A stretch of 64,000 bases of DNA from NCBI RefSeq assembly GCF_026230105.1, contig NC_079482.1, positions 18,166,001 to 18,230,000 on the forward strand, written 5' to 3'. Below, piece after piece: positions 23,072 through 32,880 of the stretch. The notes below the pieces were generated by a model. It searched no databases. It saw only the letters and a program-made list of their open reading frames with translations, and had not been told where the DNA came from. The first letter of the stretch is position 1. Every line of letters starts with the position of its first letter. The position numbers and the translations under genes were made by a program. Origin of the DNA: Diorhabda sublineata. Taxonomy: Eukaryota; Arthropoda; Insecta; Coleoptera; Chrysomelidae.

Positions 23072-24435
23072 ATACGAATATTACAGTAAATGTTAATGGC
23101 ATACACATAGTTTTGGGTAGTTTAATCGTTTTCAATGGGGATAAAAAGATGTTCTAGATTACTCCTTCCCTGATCGCCGTTCCACGTCAAAAACCAAAGA
23201 TAATACCGAAAAAAATCATTGATCTGATCGGTGTTTTAGTTCAGAAACTGTAAAAAGTAACAAAAAAATCCTCATGACAAATTTTACATAATAATAACTA
23301 GCATGCAAAAAGGGTCTGCCCAAAGGTTCATGTTTAAACAACGAGAAGCTCACAAAAATATTTATATCGATACTTCGTGAGCTATCTAAAGTGACCCAAT
23401 TTCATTAGAAAGGATAATGACATGTGAGGAATTGTGGTTTTTAATAATGATCATTAAATAAAGAATCAATCCGTGCAATGGAAGAGCCCATTTGTACCAA
23501 GAGGCAAAAGAGGTATACTGATTTCTTTTTCGATTCCTGTTACTAGATTCTTAAAGGTAAAAGTATTGATCAACATTACGTACAATCACGTTCTTGCTGA
23601 GCTTCATGAAGCAACCAGGAATAAAAGGGAGCCGAACTGAGGAATGACAAGCCATAAGTTCTTCACCAAGACATTGCGCCGGTTCAGCTCATATTGTCTG
23701 TTGATATCTAGCTTTGATATCGATAAATATACAGAGTGTACCAATCTTCGACAAAGTTCTGTATATTATGAAGTATTAAAAACTGACATTGAGAAAAATA
23801 GTATCTTTAACTGTACAGAGTGTTACATAACTCCGTTACATATCAAACATATAATTTGCAATTTTAGGATTGCTGGGATTTATTTGAGGATTTTGTTGCG
23901 TTATATAGAGTCCTTCAAGAGATATGGACATGTTTATGTAAAAAGCATATAGGTGTAAGAAACTAGAGCCTTTTATTATTTTTGTCAAATATAACAGCTT
24001 TTATTTTATAGAATAAATAGGACCATTGAAAGTTTATATATTTATAACAATATTTCACAGATTTCTCCAATAAAGTGATGAGTATTTGAAATAAACAGTG
24101 TACATTTGTCTACTCAAGGAAATGTGGATATAATTTTGGTACTAGTTGAATGTGATTTGCTTGCATCTAAAATTTATTGTCAGAAATTTCCAGACCGTAA
24201 GACATCTGTCCAAAGATCGTTTCAATGGCACTGGTAAAGTGAAATACGACAATAAGGAGTAGCAAAAAGGGCTTGGGCTGACTAACATTAAATTCAAGTA
24301 TTACTAAGTGGTGCAAAGAACCTGTATTCAAGTGTGAGACCCACAACATTGGTCATTGAATCTTCAAAAACATAAAATGCAGTCCTATCTTATCCAACTC
24401 CATCAAGAGTTAATTCACCATAATTTTCAATTAAG
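23072..24435. other. no gene recognised
   Basis: Spacer. A plus-strand open frame of 102 codons at 23644-23952 has cysteines and isoleucine-rich stretches but no recognised motif, no splice or promoter support, and is not called a gene. Confidence 0.35.
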
Positions 24436-24439
24436 AGTA

Positions 24440-24905
24440 ATGTACCATCTAATTATAGAGTAATCAATTTGCTAGGTAGCAATCTGAAACTTACAACAAG
24501 TCATCACAAACAAAATAAACAATCTTATCACGTTAACAAATGAGCAACGGGGATTTAGATCGATAAGGTCGTGTACAGATGCGATCTTCGATCAAGTTCA
24601 ACTAAAAGGCGTAGTACAATTGATTTACGATAAACAAATCCCTTATGACTTGATAAAAGCCATTGAAATTACTCGTATATACATGGACAACAAAATCCAA
24701 GCCAAAGTGAACGGAGTGCTAACGGAGCAAATAGCAGTACATAAAGGGATTCTCCAGGGTGACTCCTTAAGCCCTTTGCTTTTCAATATCATTATGGACG
24801 AAATAATCAAGAAAGTAAGAAAGCTAAGGAACTACCAGATGGCGATTAACTACCAGATGGCGATTACGCCTAATACACGGAAGGAGAAGAAGAGTAATGT
24901 TTTGA
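24440..24905 (+). mobile_element. RTE-like LINE fragment with internal deletion
   Basis: Plus strand. SNYRVINLLGSNLKLTT corresponds to RTE SNYRGISLLxTxxKLxT. LTNEQRGFRSIRSCTDAIF matches LSEEQxGFRxGRSCTDAIF. DLIKAIEI, MDNKIQAKVNGVLTEQI, GILQGDSLSPLLFNIIMDEI and IKKVRKL follow, covering RT motifs up to just before YADD. A segment between GFR...AIF and DQVQLKGVVQ is also missing. At 24866 the sequence jumps to the element's 3' tail (taatacacggaaggagaaga), which also ends the RTE copy at 39348. An 18-bp tandem duplication (aactaccagatggcgatt) at 24830-24865 sits at the deletion joint. Confidence 0.85.
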
Positions 24906-25295
24906 GAATTACTCAATTTGAAATTGATTGTCATATTTTTTAGATGAACCATATGTTCATGAAAATGAATGTGCAAATAGACATTATCTTCATTACTATG
25001 TTAATTCTAATCCAAATATCGTTTCAACCCGTAATCACCAATGGAAGTGGTTAGAAAATGATTGAGGTGAATATTTAGGTGATCATATTTCGGTTCATAC
25101 AAATTTTTGTTCAGAATTACTCTCCAGTTTTGCTACAAGATTTCCACTTAACACTTGGTAACAAATATGGTGTTTGCATGATACGAAGCCTATATTTATT
25201 TGAATTTATTTCTTTTTTCAGAGCTTCACCAAAAATAGGCTTTAGATCTATTATCATTAATATGCTGAAAACTTTCATACTGAATACTGTTTAAA

Positions 25296-25400
25296 CCACC
25301 ACTACACCAACACTCGCAATTAGAGTGCCTGACGCGCATTTCGATAACCAAGTTATCGTTTTCAGAGACTAAAGGTAAAGCAACGGTTCCAGAAATTCCA
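25296..25400 (-). repeat. dispersed repeat with a perfect 7-bp hairpin
   Basis: On the minus strand the sequence runs CTGAAAA, then the hairpin CGATAACTTGGTTATCG (25342-25358, 7-bp perfect stem), then AAATGCGCGTC and an adenine- and guanine-rich trailer. Part of the flank (ggttccagaaattccaactta) recurs at 20632-20652. The order CTGA, stem-loop, GAAA, GTC resembles a hammerhead ribozyme, but the core is not intact (see findings). No coding content. Confidence 0.45.
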
Positions 25401-25984
25401 ACTTAGTTGAAAACTTTCAGTCAAATATTTCAATGTAGATTACAGAATTGTGTTGATGTTACCGATAATCATTTTTATTTCGATGAAATTTATCATATCT
25501 TAAGAATGATTAACAAAAATTGCAATTACGTAGCAAGAATGAGAATGAAAAATTCCCGTTTCCGTTGCCTTTGTATACAAAACGGAAAATTTAATCAACT
25601 ACAAAGATATTTGTTTTATCTACGATTCCCACATAAATGGTGGATACTTCTTGAAGTATTCTGTTAAAAGTAACCAAATCTGTTATCAAAAGAAAAATTT
25701 ATGCAATCTCTGTATGGTATACAGAGGTTTTCATATAAGTTATCCAGTACGAGATAAATTCAAAATAATCACCTTCAATTCAATTCTAATATTTTTTTAA
25801 TATATTGTCCATCAAATTCATTCTAGACTTCTGTTTATCCTTAGAACATGCGTCTCAATCTCCATTACTTCATATCTTAAGTTTTCTTATATCTCTTATA
25901 CCTCCATTTCGTTTCATGAATCACAATATTATAAGAACAGAAACTACAGACAGGGTTGAGGTAATTAACCTATTGGCTGATTGC
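25401..25984. other. no gene recognised
   Basis: Plus-strand frames at 25407-25667 and 25805-25987 have no recognised domain. Confidence 0.35.
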
Positions 25985-26160
25985 TGAGTTCAAAAAACTA
26001 TAGACAAATAAATCAATCCGACACCCAATCGCATTTACCACTGGTCCACCAGAATAGAACAACAATAAACGTGTTCCGGATTAGTTCACAAACAATCAGA
26101 TCATGATCGGGTTAACCAGATCATAGTTTCCGAAAAGTCTTGTAGTTTCTATTTACTTTT
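25985..26160 (-). repeat. dispersed repeat, copy 1 of 2
   Basis: Read on the minus strand this matches 44050-44215: ttcggaaact, then actaatccggaacacgtt, then attgttgttc, ggtggaccagtggtaaatgc, and the shared terminus tttgtctatagttttttgaa. The copies differ by several indels. No open frame; family unknown. Confidence 0.7.
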
Positions 26161-26694
26161 AGTCTGTAATCAGTAATAAAGATATGATCGTCTATATGGT
26201 GTATTTCAGTTGGAATATCTTCCTGCACGCTTCTTCCAATAATTCCATTTCTTCCTGGCATTCACTTAATCTAACAAAATAATTTTTATAACAAAGACTT
26301 AAGTTGCGTATCTCACATTATCAGTTTACCATATGTTATTAGAATTAGCGCCCCTCATTGTGATCTCAATCAGCATCATCTAAAATTGTGAAATCTAATT
26401 TTCAGTTCCAAATCGTACATTCATCAGTTTTTTCACTCTAAATAAAATTCACGGTTGTTACTAGATCTCATATTCATATTTGAGTTTGATGAGGGTTGAC
26501 ATTTTGTTTAATTTTCCTCTTTTGTTGATGTCCGCTACAGCAATGAATTTCAACTTATTCAACAAAGTAGACGACCCATAATAATGTTATTGATGAAAAT
26601 TTGTCTTTATTTGTATTTTAATACTTAGGGTCAACTTTATTTTGGTTCAAAATAGTTCTGTACCAGCTTTACATAATTAATAACTCGGGAAAAT
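26161..26694. other. no gene recognised
   Basis: AT-rich spacer with no motif. Confidence 0.4.
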
Positions 26695-26945
26695 AAAGTG
26701 GTGGTCCATTCGGACAACGTACTTTCTTACACTTCGGCGATCGTCATAGTAAAAAGTGACGAATTTCACTTTGAACTCATTTACTATCCACTACATTCAC
26801 CAGATCTAGCCGACAGGGACGTTTTCCTGCTTCCAAGCCTCAAAGTTTCGATTGCAGGATGATTTTCATCAGACGAAGACGATTTCGCATACGTCAATGC
26901 TAATTTTGACGAGACTAACTTGAATAAAACAAGTAATGCAATTAA
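26695..26945 (+). mobile_element. mariner-like element, C-terminal fragment
   Basis: Plus strand, almost free of breaks. HSDNVLSYTSAIVIVK corresponds to HQDNAPSHTSAIVMAK, with the second catalytic Asp kept. EFHFELIYYPLHSPDLADRD and VFLLPSLKVSIAG match ELxFELIDHPPYSPDLAPSD and FFLFPxLKVSLAG. FSSDEDDFAYVNANFDETN follows after one stop, matching FSSDEEVIAYVNAYFAE. It ends near 26945. The same segment is the source type of the array at 1690-2935. Confidence 0.85.
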
Positions 26946-27610
26946 AAAATATTTTCATTACAATTTGTTGCATCCCCAATTGAACAATTCTCATTATCTC
27001 TATGATCATTTCATCTTCCTAAATATTGGCAGGTTTTCTTAGATAAACTATGTTTTTCAAATGGCTCCACAGTAAATAGTACGAAATATTCATATATATA
27101 GTCTATAAAAGCACTACTTCCAATTTTCATCTTCTGGATTGAGAATTGCCTCATGAATAGTAATCTGGAGAATCATCTAGTTTAAGACAAATCTTGTTGC
27201 TTGAGATATTGTTATTTTTCAAAAGTGTGGAAGAAAATTAAACATATTTACTTGAAATTTGGGAATCAGCACAGTTTCTTTGGAAAATATAGTCCCGTTC
27301 AAGTATCAAGTAAAGTATTATAAATCAGTCCCCAATGATAACAGAAAGATTAACATTAAGAATTGAGTGACATCAATGGGTCATTACTCAGTTTTGAGAA
27401 TTGTATATTACTTGGAAATGGACCACTTAAGAAGATCCAAGAGGACATCCAGAACAGGGAATACACGGAATGAAGACATATCACGAAGAACAAGTCGAGT
27501 ATACACGAGCCTGGAAGGAAGGAATTGAACAAAACATGGAAGAAAGAAAGGTTTTGATTATAAATGATGTGTGTAAAATGTATCAAAATACAGGATTTGA
27601 ATTTGGATGT
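26946..27610. other. no gene recognised
   Basis: AT-rich sequence. Overlapping small frames at 27356-27761 are compositional, and the last of them runs into the left arm of the foldback element. Confidence 0.35.
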
Positions 27611-28067
27611 CCAAATTCAATATTTCGAAAATGCTGCCGTTCTTCTTCGAAGGAGAAAACAACTACTTTTCTGGCTAATGCCTCGACGAATATTGAAATA
27701 CAACTCCTCTGAGGAGCGTAATGTCAATCGACCCTTTTGTCGATATCAACATCCCGAATGACTCGCAATTGCAAGGGGAGATTTTAACTACTGACCACTT
27801 TCGAAGTCATTACATGTACTCAATAGCGACGCTTTTTGACGTTGTCTTCGGTCTGAAGCCTGAACGAGGGGTATTAAACTGCTCAGATAAGACGTAATGA
27901 CATCGAAAGTAGTTTGTAGTTATAGCCTCTCCTTGCAATTGGGAGTCATTGGGGATGTTAATATCGACAAAACGGTCGTTTGACATCACGCTTTTCAGAG
28001 GAGCTGTAATTCAAAATTCGTCGAGAAGCCAGAAGGCAGAAATCATTTTCTAAATATTGAATTTTGA
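27611..28067. mobile_element. foldback element with ~180-200-bp inverted arms
   Basis: The left arm (about 27611-27816) is the reverse complement of the right arm (about 27888-28067) apart from substitutions and small indels. Shared blocks in order, left versus inverted right, are: caaa(t)ttcaatattt, cgacgaat(a/t)ttgaa(a/t)taca, ctcctctga, tgtcaa, cga(c)ccgttttgtcgatat, aacatccc(g/c)aatgactc, caattgcaagg, then ctttcgatgtcattac. The ~70-bp spacer at 27817-27887 contains gttgtcttcggtctgaag. No long frame survives and no TSD was identified. It could be a foldback transposon or an inverted duplication of a repeat. Confidence 0.75.
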
Positions 28068-30875
28068 AATGATTTAATTTCAGAGGTGAATAGAAGAAAT
28101 TCTGTATATATGTATATATTACTTGGAATAACTAAAAATTGCTGGTTGGTGGCTTTCTAATAACAAATAATGATGCTACAAAATTGTCGAAAACCACGTC
28201 AATTCATTGTATACCGGAGATAAAGTTTAGTGAACTCATTTTTTATCATCAAATTACCAGACTAATAGACTGAATATATGGAGTATAACGAAGTACATTG
28301 ATGTAATTCCATTTTATGTGATGGAATATTCCCTAAAGAACCATACACTCACAGACACACAAAAGATTCTCGTTAAAGATTGATCTGATTCTAGAACGAA
28401 AAATGAATGGAAAAGGATATTACTGGCAGAGATTAGAGAGTTTCGAATAGTTTGTGATTTATGCGTTGTTGGAAACAACGAATTGAAGTCACACGCAGAT
28501 GTTTCACTTATCGAACTCAAATAATGATGTAGTTGTTATACCGTGTATTTCAATATTTAATGCTAGACTATTTAAGACATTCTTCGAAAATATTCTCTCT
28601 CTTACAGCGATGAACCATAAAGGCAACGCTGATGAAAGCTGAGAGTGTCTAGGCAGTTGCATACGATTGTTCAATATGTTCAATATACATCATATACTTT
28701 AGCTTTTATATAAATATTTATAAGATATAACAAAAAGGTCAATTTTTTAGAAATCTTATGATTTTATTGTTTCATAATGTATAAGTATTAATATTTTGGA
28801 ATAATTTTTTTAAATTGTGCCGTTTGAAGTTTCGAAAATATTATTGTTTCTATATTGCTTTTTTATAAATGTTGGTTCTATATAAGTAAAACGAAATTGT
28901 ATGTGTCTAAAATATGTAATTAAGTGTTTTAAACGAATTCCCAGCAGAAAGACAGGGAAAAGAATTTTTGTTTATTCTTATATTTATCTTAAAACATAAA
29001 TCATACTTTTTATATGCCGCTGATTAACCAACAAAGCAATGGGTAGGACATACTCTCAAATTTACTTAACTATGAAACAGCAAGAACGGATAAGAGATGA
29101 TTTCTTGTAAAACTTGTACTAGGAACCCATATGTTTAAAAACTTTTCTTGATATTAACATATTTAATTTAAATAGACAACACACACAAATTTCAAGAATC
29201 AACAAACCCAAACCACAAGCAATATTGTACTACCTACAGATTGTAAAATAAGAATGGCTACACGGAATTTTGTAATGTAATTTAATATGCTGGACTCGAA
29301 TATTTATATCGTTGTTATCATCGTTAATTTCTTTCATTTTTATTCAAAATAGTTAATTACAATTCGGCAGCGTACTTAATATACCTATATGCAGCGTACC
29401 TGCCCTATTTGGCAAGTAGGTAATCGCTTTATGATTTTAATGAATGTGAAAAGTTATGTCTTTCTATGTACTATTCTATAGTCTATTTTTATGTATGATA
29501 CAGTAATAAAATAATGAAGCATTCGTAAGCTACACTTATTTTAGTAGCTAGTTACACCTAAGTAGGTAACTTGCCTATAACTTCTAAACAGTTGAAGGTA
29601 TTTTTCCACAAAGTATGTTAAGTCAAAATGTCAAGCTGGTTATATAGATATGGGAGTTCAAACTTTGACATTTAAGCAACGTTACGTTTATTTAGTTCCA
29701 ATATTATAAGTATCAATAATCAAAATCAGAATCGGAATCTGCAACTGCCGCAAATAGTTTTTATAATGAATGGCTTAAATATTTTATCAGTAATATTGTC
29801 CACATTTTCTCTTTTTTAATCGTATGATTTACTGCCTTTTCCCAGTTTTCAGGCTTCTTATTATTTACATCCTCCAAAAACAACTAATACAAAAGCCGTA
29901 CTATAATATTTGTAAATGGAAGGAACGATTTTTCGGTTTTCACGCGACCCTTCCAAATTTAGCATAATCACACAAGAATTTTCAATAGACTTCACACTAC
30001 ACCCTGCAAGATGCAACTAAACAAGGATACACAACTTGAACCTCCTCACTAAATGGAAAATAGCACACAGGTACCTACTTATTGAAAAAAGTCTGATACG
30101 GCTATGTAATTTTCAATACACAGGGCTTTTGGCCTGTAAAATCCTTTCTTTATTGTGCTTTACAGTTTATGCTTACCAAAGACCAATAAAAGACTTCAAA
30201 CTTAGGATTAGCTCAGGAAAATTTATGATAATTTATGGAAATATTTAGATTATTCTGTAATAACATTTAGTTTTGAATTAGAAATTGGATTTTATTACTG
30301 TTTGGTACATTCAGTATTCAGTATTATTTTCTAATATAATCTAAATTTTACAAATTTAAGCCTGAAAAAACTATTGAATCGCACATAACTGAATAACGAG
30401 GTTTTATTTGTCTTTTACTCGTCTACTGACAACCCAATGATTGTTAACATCATTTATTATTTGGGATTCATTTCTTTTGTTTGCATCAATTTATGAAAGA
30501 AATCGTTACATACATTATCTTTTCTTACACTTTGATTCTAGCTACTTTAGTTTTGACACTATTGTATCCAGATTTATAGAGCCGTTATATAATATTACCA
30601 TATAATTTGTTCCTAAACTTTTCATAGATTTGCGATTTATTATCAATTGGTGAAAAGATATATTTGTAAAAACTCAATTTTCTTCATATATCCTTTTAAA
30701 CGATCAAATTTTTTCTTTGAATCACAATATGCTTTTGTAGGTATTAATATAAAGAAAAATACACTTCAGTTAACTACCACCCAATAACACAGAACATTTT
30801 TGATAAACAATTCCATGTTTATTTTCCTCGTGAATTCTGAATCATCTATTAATCATTAAATAAAATCTATTCCTA
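28068..30875. other. no gene recognised
   Basis: Nearly 2.8 kb of AT-rich sequence. Small frames at 28314-28520 (-) and 30036-30248 (+) have no signature. Nothing repeated was noticed. Confidence 0.4.
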
Positions 30876-31060
30876 ACAATTGGAGCACTTCCATCGTTTC
30901 TATCTAATGCTATTTGTAGTATCTCCCACATGCCATTGTTCTTTAAATATCCCCTAAAAAATTCTAATGGTGCGAGATCGGTTTATCCTGTTGGTCACTC
31001 AATTAGACCCTTTTCCCAATTTCCATATTCGCAGATACTTCTTTGAGATTGCTCCATACC
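30876..31060 (-). mobile_element. DDE transposase C-terminal fragment (mariner-related family)
   Basis: Minus strand. WKLGKGS then (after a shift) IEWPTG, one stop, TDLAPLEFFRGYLKNN corresponds to WIGRRGxIEWPxRSPDLxPLDFFLWGYLK of a Tc1/mariner-related insect transposase family. The tail (EILQIALDRND) fits the helix after it. Its N-terminal half may be the fragment at 31870-32300. Confidence 0.6.
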
Positions 31061-31394
31061 TCTAAAGCGAAATGGGATGTACGTTTTAATCAAAATTTTT
31101 TGGAAAGAAAATCCTGTGGAACCAGTTAATCTGGGAACATGTTGGTACAATTACATTTTTGTCAATGGAAAAAGGTTCTACTATAAGATAAGATTATTAC
31201 GTTTTTTAAGCCTTTGGGTATGGGTTTCAAGCAACAGATTTTTATAAACTTAATAATAGTAGTTGTTCTAATCAACGTGCCCATAAAATATGGACGTGAA
31301 TTCAGTCCAAAGTAGCACCCATTTAAAAAGGAATTTGCCTTTCTTTGAGCGACAAATAATTTGCAGAATTTAAAAAACACAAAAATTTTAGAAA

Positions 31395-31790
31395 AAAAAA
31401 TATTTATTTTTCAACGTAATCTCCTTTTAGCTCCATACACTTTTCCCAGCGATATTCGATAAATACGATACTTTTTTTATAATAAGAATCGTCAAGCTCC
31501 TCAAAAATAACCATTAACTGCCGACATCACCTTCTTATTCATTATTGTATTTCATTTCGAAGATAGTCAATGAAGATTATCCCACGCACATCCCAACAGC
31601 CGAGACCATGAACTTGCCTGCTGATGAAACAGTCTTCGCCTTCTTTGGAGCTGGTTCTCCCTTTTTACTACAATGGGATTTGTTCCATCGTGAGCAAACG
31701 CGGCACCCTTCTTGCGCACCCAATATTTTACTGTTGATAAGGAAGGAGCAGGCTCATCCGAAGTAGAATAAAGTTCAGCTTTTATAGTAG
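31395..31790 (-). mobile_element. mariner-like element, internal-deletion derivative
   Basis: Minus strand. EPAPKKAKTVSSAGKFMVSA corresponds to EPAPKKAKTVxSAGKVMATV. SLTIFEM (or DYLRNEI in another frame) covers IDYLxKG. The frame then jumps to the C-terminus: FEELDDSYYKKSI, EYRWEKCMELKGDYVEK and stop near 31409, so about 100 residues, including HQDNAP and SPDLAPSD, are deleted. The C-terminal block is very well kept. Confidence 0.8.
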
Positions 31791-31869
31791 TCGGGCTAAT
31801 GCCTTTCCAATAAAACTATTATATCACATAACGATGACCATTTTCCTATGTTTACGATTCATTGAAAAC

Positions 31870-32300
31870 GTTCATTATTGATGGCTACCAAACAAATACT
31901 AAACAACGTATCTTCATTAAATTTGAAACATATGCCAAATAGATTATGTATTTTGAAATACATATTTTTCAAGCCACTACCGCCATCCCTAAGTCAGGCA
32001 AGGTACTTCTGGGAGCATCCTCGTATTTGTCTAACTGGTTTAACAGGATTTTCTCCAGCTTGTTCGACCGACCTCCTTTGTTGATATTTAAATACCTTTT
32101 CGAGAAACATCCCTTACGTAGCCCAATTTCCGATATCGAATTTCAATTTTACTAATAGTGCTTCGATTAATTGGAAGCAATTCTGGATGAAATTCAGCAA
32201 ACAAACGAGCGGTTTTAGCTTGTTCTCAACATCTGTCCTCAAATCCGATCATCATTGAAATTTCCATACGACGCGTCTCGGTTAAATAAAATGTTTACGT
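31870..32300 (-). mobile_element. DDE transposase N-terminal fragment
   Basis: Minus strand. AKTARLFAEFHPELLPINRS, then TISKIEIRYRKLGYVRDVSR KG (split by a space), then STKE and LLNQLDKYEDAPRST match the N-terminal helix-turn-helix region of an insect transposase family (AAxLFxxxHPxxPxISxxTVSKIExxFRExGxVRDxxRxGRP). One or two shifts occur after 32110. It probably belongs with the C-terminal piece at 30876-31060, the two being separated by the MLE derivative at 31395-31790. Confidence 0.65.
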
Positions 32301-32455
32301 TTATTTATTTTTTACTTACTCGTTAAAATTTAGAATGAGTATTTATGCTGACAAATCAATCAGACTCAGGGAAGTTAAAACTGTATTTAGCAGGTATAAT
32401 ATAAGATACGAATATGTTCATTGTGGCTCATCAAGTTCTAAGAAAGGAATATAAA

Positions 32456-32880
32456 TATACGAGGTGTGGTTAGTAAATAACCATACCGAAGCAGTAGAAT
32501 GTTTCATTTTGAATCTATACATATAAACTTATCCACTATACCCGAAACATTAATAATTGAAATGTCTTCCTCCATCATCTCCTTCAGTACACGTACCACG
32601 TTCCATTTCACGATATCAACGGACCTAAATCTTTTTTTTAATGTAGACTTTATATTGAGATAGAAATCGTACGTTACCAAATCGGATGAATAAAAATGAT
32701 AGTCCAACACTGAAATATCGACCTTCCTTAGAAATCTCTTCGAGACTACAACATCAATTCTGGAGTTTGTTGATATTGCCAGTGACCGGAATCCACAGAA
32801 AATATAGAATTGGGTTGATTGGACACACAATGAGAGGAATAGCAGATGTGTGACCAAGAGCTCAATATACTTGGTTATAT
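32456..32880 (-). mobile_element. mariner-like element, C-terminal part with TIR-like end
   Basis: Minus strand. LAISTNSRIDVVVSKRFLRK precedes ISVLDYHFYSSDLVTYDFYL and then NIKSTLKKRFRSVDIVKWNV, matching ISVLDHPPYSPDLAPCDFFL and KIKSxLKGxRFxSVExIKxxA. The helix EEDISIINVSGIVDKF is very diverged from the usual FQHCFQQW segment. At the left edge TA followed by cgaggtgtggttagtaaata resembles MLE TIRs. The 5' half is missing. Confidence 0.7.

Noticed and set aside
23644..23952. 102-codon plus-strand frame
   Set aside because: No recognised domain, splice context or repeat membership; frames of this length are expected in tens of kilobases of AT-rich DNA.
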